Source: Burkholderiales bacterium
GTDB lineage: Bacteria > Pseudomonadota > Gammaproteobacteria > Burkholderiales > Burkholderiaceae_C
Assembly: GCA_025354615.1 (NCBI GenBank)
Contig: JANXMO010000415.1
Location: 1 to 17,539 of the forward strand
DNA: 17,539 bases
Reading direction: 5' to 3'
Shown here: positions 12,639 through 17,539 of the stretch, in pieces
Layout: each line of letters opens with the position of its first letter
Position numbering within the stretch: position 1 is the first letter of the stretch
The notes under the pieces: generated by a model
Database searches by the model: none
What the model saw: only the letters and a program-made list of their open reading frames with translations
Told to the model about the DNA's origin: nothing
Program-made: the position numbers and the translations under genes

Positions 12639-13582
12639 CAAACGCAATTGAGTCGCAGACCCCGACTGGCCAAGAAGCAGAAACGCCGACCTTGGACACG
12701 GGCAGCGATGATGAGGCGATCAACGCGCTCATGAAGAGCGAACCCGAGGCCGATGAAGCCACGGAAACACCAGCCGACGAGACCGAAGACGGCGCAGACG
12801 CGGAACCCGATAACGGGGAAACCGACGAAGCGGACGAACCTGCGGAGAAGCTCGCCGAGGTGGAGTACGAGGGCAAGACTTATCAAGTCCCGCCCGGGCT
12901 GGAAAAAGCCGTCCTGCGACAAGCTGACTATTCACGAAAGATGAATGAAGTCGGGGCAAAGGAAAAGGAATACACCCAACGGATTGAAACCGCTGACAAG
13001 CTGATTGAAGGCGCTGAAAGCTACGCCAAGTCACTGGCCGAGCTGTCAATACTGGATGCGCAGATTAAGGAGTTCGAGGGTGTTGATTTCGATCAACTCG
13101 AAAGCACTGACCCCGGGAAAGCCTCTTTGCTGGCCTTAAAGCTCATGCGACTGCAGAACGCACGGGACAAGACAGAGCGCAACTCCAAGCAAATCGATGC
13201 GGAGATCAATGCCAGCCGCTCGCAACAAGTAGCGGCAAAGCGCGAGGCAATGCTTAAAACGCTTGCCAAAGATGTGCCGAACTGGGGCGATGAGTTGGGG
13301 ACAAAGATCACCCAATACGCCGTTTCAAGCGGCTACAGCATCGACGAAATCAGCGCGGTGACAGATCCGAAGTGGGTAGTTGCTATGGACAAGGCGCGCA
13401 AATTCGACGCCATTCAGGATGGCAAAAAAGACGCCAAGTCCAAGGCAAAAGATGCACCCCCCGTAGCGAAGCCAGGCGCCAAGCGCGCGTCCGTGAATGC
13501 GGCTGCCGACTCGATGGCCCGGCTTCGTCAAACCAATTCAACAGAGGATGCCGAGCGCGCTCTGTTGGCAAGAATGAAATGA
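12635..13582 (+). CDS. Capsid scaffolding protein
   Basis: A 315-aa protein just upstream of the coat gene. It has a very acidic disordered N-terminus (about 15-75, rich in Glu, Asp, Ala and Thr), VEYEGKTYQVPPGLEKAVLRQADYSRKM in the following segment, long helical coiled-coil regions (about 105-205), and a basic C-terminus (about 265-315, KKDAKSKAKDA and KPGAKRAS). Scaffolds characteristically have an acidic front, helical rod and basic coat-binding tail. They guide procapsid assembly and leave or are digested. The start overlaps the previous stop (ATGA). Position plus composition make the call good; sequence similarity to named scaffolds was not checkable. Confidence 0.82.
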   Translation: MTNAIESQTPTGQEAETPTLDTGSDDEAINALMKSEPEADEATETPADETEDGADAEPDNGETDEADEPAEKLAEVEYEGKTYQVPPGLEKAVLRQADYSRKMNEVGAKEKEYTQRIETADKLIEGAESYAKSLAELSILDAQIKEFEGVDFDQLESTDPGKASLLALKLMRLQNARDKTERNSKQIDAEINASRSQQVAAKREAMLKTLAKDVPNWGDELGTKITQYAVSSGYSIDEISAVTDPKWVVAMDKARKFDAIQDGKKDAKSKAKDAPPVAKPGAKRASVNAAADSMARLRQTNSTEDAERALLARMK

Positions 13583-13592
13583 GGCACTAAAA

Positions 13593-14543
13593 ATGGCTGT
13601 TCCAAGCAATACCCTCCAAACTTATCAATCGAGCTACAACGCCGAGGACGTTTCAGACGTTATTTTCAACGTGTCGCCGTTGGACACGCCGCTGTTGTCG
13701 ATGGCCAACCGCACCGAGGCGGAAGCGACCTACACCGAGTGGCCCATTGAGTCTCTGTCGGCAGTTGACCCCAATAACGCCAACATTGAAGGCGACGACG
13801 CGACGATTGACGCCAGCTCGACGCCTGTGCGGGTCGGAAACTACACGCAGTTGATGGACAAGACGCTTAGCGTTACGACCACTCAAGACCGAATTAAGAA
13901 GTACGGCGCAAAAGAGGAATTTGTCCGCCAGAAGGTCAAGAAAGGCAAAGAGCTGAAGCGCGACATGGAGTCCATCATGTTGCTGAACCAAGCGCGAGTT
14001 ATTGGCGCGGCTGGCACGGCTCAGAAGATGCGCTCTATGGGATCGTGGCTGACAACCAACGTCAACCGCGGCGCCGGTGGCGCCAGTGGATCGACTACCA
14101 CCGCAGCGACGGACGGAACGCAGCGCGCGTTCACTGAAGCGTTGTTCCGCGCGACCATTGTCACAGCAATTACCAATGCCGACGAATTGCCAGATACGGT
14201 TCTTGCGGGACCTGCAAACCGCGCGAATATCTCTTCGCAGTTGTCGGGTAATTCGACGCGGTTCTATGAGCTGAAAGACGGCCAGCTGAACGCGAGTATT
14301 TCGGTGTACCGCAGCGACTACGGCCCGCTGAAGATCATGATGGATCGATTCCAGCGTGAGCGGGATATGTGGTTCCTCAATCGCAAGATGATCGCCATCC
14401 GCACGCTTGAACCGATGCAGTACGTGGACTTGGCCCGCACTGGATTGACTCGCAAGGGCCAGATGTGGACCAACTTTACGCTGCAGGTGAGTAATGAGGC
14501 GGCCCATGCGGTGCTAGCCGATCTCAACACAGCGGTTATCTAA
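13593..14543 (+). CDS. Major capsid protein (SU10/DUF5309-type, HK97 fold)
   Basis: A 316-aa protein beginning MAVPSNTLQTYQ, with SDVIFNVSPLDTPLLSM near the N-terminus, a TYTEWPIESL element, and a C-terminal part ending YVDLARTGLTRKGQMWTNFTLQVSNEAAHAVL. The 'SP.DTP..S......A....EW..D.L' opening and the 'R......TGD....' style ending are shared by SU10-type coat proteins, which adopt the HK97 fold and build the icosahedral shell. GAGG precedes the ATG by about nine bases, a good ribosome site for a highly expressed gene. A strong terminator follows directly. Family call from memory of conserved blocks. Confidence 0.9.
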   Translation: MAVPSNTLQTYQSSYNAEDVSDVIFNVSPLDTPLLSMANRTEAEATYTEWPIESLSAVDPNNANIEGDDATIDASSTPVRVGNYTQLMDKTLSVTTTQDRIKKYGAKEEFVRQKVKKGKELKRDMESIMLLNQARVIGAAGTAQKMRSMGSWLTTNVNRGAGGASGSTTTAATDGTQRAFTEALFRATIVTAITNADELPDTVLAGPANRANISSQLSGNSTRFYELKDGQLNASISVYRSDYGPLKIMMDRFQRERDMWFLNRKMIAIRTLEPMQYVDLARTGLTRKGQMWTNFTLQVSNEAAHAVLADLNTAVI

Positions 14544-14561
14544 AGCGCTTCAACTCCAACT

Positions 14562-14584
14562 AGGCCCCTTCGGGGGCCTTTTTT
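14562..14584 (+). terminator. Strong intrinsic terminator after the coat gene
   Basis: AGGCCCC (14562-14568), TTCG tetraloop (14569-14572), GGGGCCT (14573-14579), then TTTTT. The UUCG loop makes it very stable. It sits between the coat gene and the downstream virion genes and would lower their expression relative to coat. Confidence 0.92.
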
Positions 14585-14599
14585 ATTGGGCAAACGTAA

Positions 14600-14947
14600 A
14601 TGGCTGAACGCGAATACCTGGGCGGCGTCACCAACACGACACTGCACATTGAGACCGACGGGACGATGCACGTCGAAGAAAAGCAGGACGTTGAAGGGAT
14701 TCTTCACTATGCACACGCCGCCCGTGAGCACCGCTACAGCGCCGATGCCTGTGACGGCATGTTGCGGCACGAAGCAGAGGTTCCATTCACCGTTTTCCAG
14801 GCCGAATGTCAAAAGCGCGGGGTTGTGCCGTTCAGCGAGGAATCGAACTTGGTAATGGAGTCGATCCTTGCCAACCCGAATTACTCACGTTTCTTGACTG
14901 CGGCAAAGACCCGTGATCCCCGAATCATCATGAAGGGTTCACGTTGA
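14600..14947 (+). CDS. Virion-region protein of unknown function (115 aa)
   Basis: ATG 14600 lies 16 bases after the T-run of the terminator. The protein has HIETDGTMHVEEKQDVEGILHYAHAAREHRY, a mixed middle, and LVMESILANPNYSRFLTAAKTRDPRIIMKG at the end. The C-terminal 'N.ANP.YS.FLTA....DPRI....' block is familiar from proteins encoded after SU10- and T7-like coat genes, but I know no assigned function. Position between coat and adaptor suggests a role in the neck or in head completion. It overlaps the adaptor start by 4 nt (TTGA). Confidence 0.75.
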   Translation: MAEREYLGGVTNTTLHIETDGTMHVEEKQDVEGILHYAHAAREHRYSADACDGMLRHEAEVPFTVFQAECQKRGVVPFSEESNLVMESILANPNYSRFLTAAKTRDPRIIMKGSR

Positions 14948-15591
14948 GCGACATCACCACGCTGGCGAGCTTCTACACAGAAGTAACCAGGCTGATGGAC
15001 GGCGAAGACCCGACCGTTTCAGATGTGAGCGTTGATTCTCTTAACAGGCTTTTGAGAGTCGCCCAGCGGCGCATTTACCGCCACATGCGCACTCGATACA
15101 ACGAAAAAGCATTTGCCGGCGTCGTGTCCACAGGCAACCTGGCGCCCATCCCAGCCGACTTTGAAGCGGGTTCCGATCTTCAGGTGGGCGGCGTCTCGCT
15201 TGAGCCCGTGCCGCGACAAGTTCTCGACCAGTACCAGCAGGACTATGTGGGCAACAGCGGCAAGCCACAGAAGTTCACCCGCGTTGGCTCGGCGTTCAGT
15301 TTCTGGCCGGCGCTCACCGATGGCACGGCCATCAACGGCACTTACTACGCCAGGCTGCCCGACCTGACTGATTCGTCAATAGCCACCAATGCGCTATTCC
15401 AGGTGGCGGATGACTTGTTCATCTTCGGCTGCCTTGTTGAGTCCGCCACTTTCTTCGGCGCCGACAAGCGAATGCAGGTGTGGGAAGCCAAATACCAATC
15501 AATCAAGTCCGACCTAAACCGCTCGGACATGCGTGCCGCCTACAGCGTAGGCCGCGCCAAGCGCACAAGCTCCACAAGGATTCTTAAATGA
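14944..15591 (+). CDS. Head-tail adaptor protein (SU10-type)
   Basis: A 215-aa protein from TTG 14944. It has an N-terminal helical part (LASFYTEVTRLMDGED, SLNRLLRVAQRRIYRHMRTRYNEKA) then a beta-rich centre (LAPIPADF, LEPVPRQVLDQYQ, FTRVGSAFSFWPAL, INGTYYARLPDL) and a helical end with FGCLVESATFFGADKRMQVWEAKY and a basic tail. This matches the adaptor family of short-tailed phages such as SU10, a ring under the portal that joins the tail. Fits its place after the coat and before the tailspike. Overlaps both neighbours by 4 nt. Confidence 0.85.
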   Translation: MSDITTLASFYTEVTRLMDGEDPTVSDVSVDSLNRLLRVAQRRIYRHMRTRYNEKAFAGVVSTGNLAPIPADFEAGSDLQVGGVSLEPVPRQVLDQYQQDYVGNSGKPQKFTRVGSAFSFWPALTDGTAINGTYYARLPDLTDSSIATNALFQVADDLFIFGCLVESATFFGADKRMQVWEAKYQSIKSDLNRSDMRAAYSVGRAKRTSSTRILK

Positions 15592-17492
15592 CGACTATTG
15601 CTGCTGGGGCGATTGATACCTACATCTTCGGCGACAACTTGACCGTGCTTTCAGTTCGCCCAAGCCCGCTGGGCCGGCTTCAGGTAACTGTTTTACGCAA
15701 CGGAATTGTTGTATTCGGCGACAACGTGACGACGCCTCGCACGATTGGGCCATTCCGCACCGGGGACATAGTCAAGCTGGCTGCTATCACGGGGCCAACG
15801 GACTACGAAACGGTTACATCCTCCAACGGCGTCGTAGTGGTCAACGCAGCCGAGAAATTCGGGATTGTCGGCAACACCGGCGTTGACATGACGTCACGGC
15901 TGTCCACTGCGCTAAATGCGGCCTTCAATGAGGGCTATGAGCTGCTGCTGCCGTATGGTGATATCAACATCAGCGGCGAAATCGTTGTGTCGGCTTCGCA
16001 GGCGCAGACCTACACGGTTTTAGGCGCCACTCCGAATTGGCGCAAGCCTGTTGCAGTGCGTGGCTATGGGCCTCTGGCCACCAACATCATCCAGAACCAG
16101 GCCGGTGCGCGGCACTTTTATTACTTGCCAACCAGCGGCAACATTGCACACGCGCGCTTCTCCGACTTCTGCCTTTCCAATGCGACGCCGAGCTATACCA
16201 ACATCAATCAGGCTGGCATCCAGATCGGCGGCGGGGCTGTTGACCTGGTAGGCGAGAACATCACGCTACACAACGTCAGCGGGCGCGGACTCTACTCTGT
16301 CTTGCGCGTCGATGACCTGACCGGCCTAACCGTCTCGGGATCGTTTCAAAACGGCCTGTTTCGCTACTACTGCGAGGGCGGCTACAACTCGGACTTCTTC
16401 CATTTCAGCAACTTCGAATCGAGCTTTGACCACCCGCAGGACGTGGTGTGTAGTTCATCCACCGGAACGACGATCAGCGGCATCAATGCGGCCATCACGG
16501 CCTATATCTACCCCGGCATGGGCATTACTGGACAGGGCATCCCTGCCGATACAACGATCCTTACCGTGGGCGTCACATCGCTGACCACTAGCAATGCGGT
16601 CACTGCCGTCACGTCGTTCAGTACGCACCTGGGCACGATGCTTTCGCTGCTGGGCAATGACGGAACAGCGTATTCGGGTTCAGGCTTCGCCACGGTAGCC
16701 AACGCTGCCAACTACTTCAACAAGACGCGCGCCAGCAATCCGAACGTCATCACCTTCGAGAAAGTTCTATTCAACCGGGCGCAAAACTTGGTTGAGGACT
16801 ACGGCAACGCCTACAACTTGGCGATCAAACAGTGCTACATGGAGCGGCCGCAAAGCATAGCGCTGTTAGGGACAAACTCGACTGGCGCCAATTCGGGTAT
16901 TGCGATTGATGGAATCATGGTGTCGCAGCCTCAAACCCTGAGGCAGCCGCTCATCAAAATCCAGGCGCAGGAGCCACGCGGCTACATACGCAACGTGGTG
17001 ACCGATGGAACGCCGAACAACACGCGAACAGTGTATATGCCAAACCTGAGCAGCAACACCAACAGCTCGAACTTAGCCATCGAAAACTGTTTCGGTCAGG
17101 CAGAGGCGGCCAACAGCCCACCAATGAACATCCAGCAGCCGGTGCGTTTCGGAGGCAACCAGTGCACAGGGCAATACACGTTCGCCGGCACAGCCAATCC
17201 CACGATGGATTGGATCGGCGTGAGGCGAATGATCGTCACTGCGCCGGGCGGCAATGTTGGCATTCAGAACCCCGGCAGCGTGTACCCGGCTGACAACCAA
17301 GAGATCGAGATTGTTGTTGTGGCTGACGGCGCCATTACGGTGGCCTATGCGCCCGCCTGGGTGAACGCTGACGGCAGCGCCATCTCCACATCGGCGGCGG
17401 CATCAGGAGCCGGAAAAGTGTACGTCGCGCGCTTCATCAAGGTGCAAGGCGCTGCCCGCATGAAATTGATCAACGCACCCGCCTGGGGTTAA
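15588..17492 (+). CDS. Tailspike, pectate-lyase-like beta-helix
   Basis: A 634-aa receptor-binding protein. Residues 1-76 form a small domain (MTTIAAGAIDTYIFGDNL...) that probably docks to the virion. From 88 it reads as a pectate-lyase-3 style beta-helix: AEKFGIVGNTGVDMTSRLSTALN, LLLPYGDINISGEIVVSA, then repeating beta strands (ENITLHNVSG, LTGLTVSGSFQNG, ITFEKVLFNRAQN). Residues about 287-345 look like an inserted small domain with YPGMGITGQGIPADTTIL. A C-terminal beta domain (about 545-634) may trimerise. Such proteins bind and often cut host surface polysaccharide. No catalytic residues can be named by eye. ATG overlaps the adaptor stop (ATGA). Confidence 0.87.
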   Translation: MTTIAAGAIDTYIFGDNLTVLSVRPSPLGRLQVTVLRNGIVVFGDNVTTPRTIGPFRTGDIVKLAAITGPTDYETVTSSNGVVVVNAAEKFGIVGNTGVDMTSRLSTALNAAFNEGYELLLPYGDINISGEIVVSASQAQTYTVLGATPNWRKPVAVRGYGPLATNIIQNQAGARHFYYLPTSGNIAHARFSDFCLSNATPSYTNINQAGIQIGGGAVDLVGENITLHNVSGRGLYSVLRVDDLTGLTVSGSFQNGLFRYYCEGGYNSDFFHFSNFESSFDHPQDVVCSSSTGTTISGINAAITAYIYPGMGITGQGIPADTTILTVGVTSLTTSNAVTAVTSFSTHLGTMLSLLGNDGTAYSGSGFATVANAANYFNKTRASNPNVITFEKVLFNRAQNLVEDYGNAYNLAIKQCYMERPQSIALLGTNSTGANSGIAIDGIMVSQPQTLRQPLIKIQAQEPRGYIRNVVTDGTPNNTRTVYMPNLSSNTNSSNLAIENCFGQAEAANSPPMNIQQPVRFGGNQCTGQYTFAGTANPTMDWIGVRRMIVTAPGGNVGIQNPGSVYPADNQEIEIVVVADGAITVAYAPAWVNADGSAISTSAAASGAGKVYVARFIKVQGAARMKLINAPAWG

Positions 17493-17495
17493 CAC

Positions 17496-17539
17496 ATGAC
17501 GACTATTGCAGCGGGTGCAACTGGCACCTATACCTTCCC
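17496..17539 (+). CDS. Second tail protein, N-terminus only (3' truncated by window)
   Basis: ATG 17496 starts three bases after the tailspike stop. The 14 codons visible, MTTIAAGATGTYTF, copy the tailspike N-terminus (MTTIAAGAIDTYIF), with near-identical DNA for the first 12 bases and high similarity after. This is a tandem paralogue of at least the docking domain. What follows is beyond the window. Confidence 0.75.
   Translation, partial: MTTIAAGATGTYTF

Noticed and set aside
13653..14507. Minus-strand open frame of 284 codons opposite the coat gene
   Set aside because: Fully antisense to a clear coat protein, Arg/His-rich with no recognisable domain.
1..17539. tRNA, rRNA, CRISPR, insertion sequence, integrase, attachment site, lysis genes
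   Set aside because: Looked for on both strands by eye; none seen in this window. Lysis and integration genes, if any, lie outside it.

Overview
The window is a contiguous stretch of a tailed-phage or prophage genome. The rightward genes look about 55-60% GC by eye. A P22-type portal, an SU10-type (HK97-fold) coat protein, an SU10-type adaptor and a beta-helix tailspike suggest a short-tailed phage. The NinB, DUF1064 and YbcO/DUF1364 genes resemble a lambdoid 'nin' region. GC content, regulator style and protein flavour suggest a proteobacterial, probably betaproteobacterial (Burkholderiales-like), host; this is inference. No integrase, attachment site, tRNA, rRNA, CRISPR array or insertion sequence was seen, so lysogeny cannot be decided here.

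Layout. (1) 2-5676, rightward early/replication-recombination operon: a partial unknown gene, a 58-aa zinc-ribbon protein, a conserved coiled-coil protein, a superfamily 2 DEAH helicase, a toprim protein, a gap of about 280 bp with a hairpin, a DUF1064 PD-(D/E)XK-like nuclease, NinB, a 52-aa membrane protein, a YbcO-like HNH protein, a MazG-like protein and an 81-aa zinc-ribbon protein. Apart from the gap, every junction is an exact 4-nt start/stop overlap. That pattern fixes several starts and reveals genes under 60 codons. (2) 5697-7257, leftward cassette of five small genes with visibly lower GC. Only the last, an XRE-like HTH protein, is recognisable. It is driven by a good sigma70-type promoter overlaid by a 12-bp perfect inverted repeat. 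(3) 7258-7913, divergent control region, a probable Q-type late regulator, and a promoter-then-terminator pair upstream of packaging. (4) 7914-15591, late head module: small and large terminase, small acidic protein, portal, an HslV/proteasome-like Ntn-hydrolase, small helical protein, scaffold, coat, unknown protein, adaptor. (5) 15588-17539, tail module: a beta-helix tailspike, then the start of a second gene with nearly the same N-terminus.

Reading together: region 1 would supply replication and recombination functions. The 7413-7799 protein would release late transcription through the terminator at 7852-7882. Two further intrinsic terminators, before the scaffold gene and after the coat gene, would tune expression within the late operon. 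The leftward cassette sits where accessory (moron-like) genes often lie and is the least explained part of the window. The HslV-like protein between portal and scaffold is the most interesting conserved enzyme.
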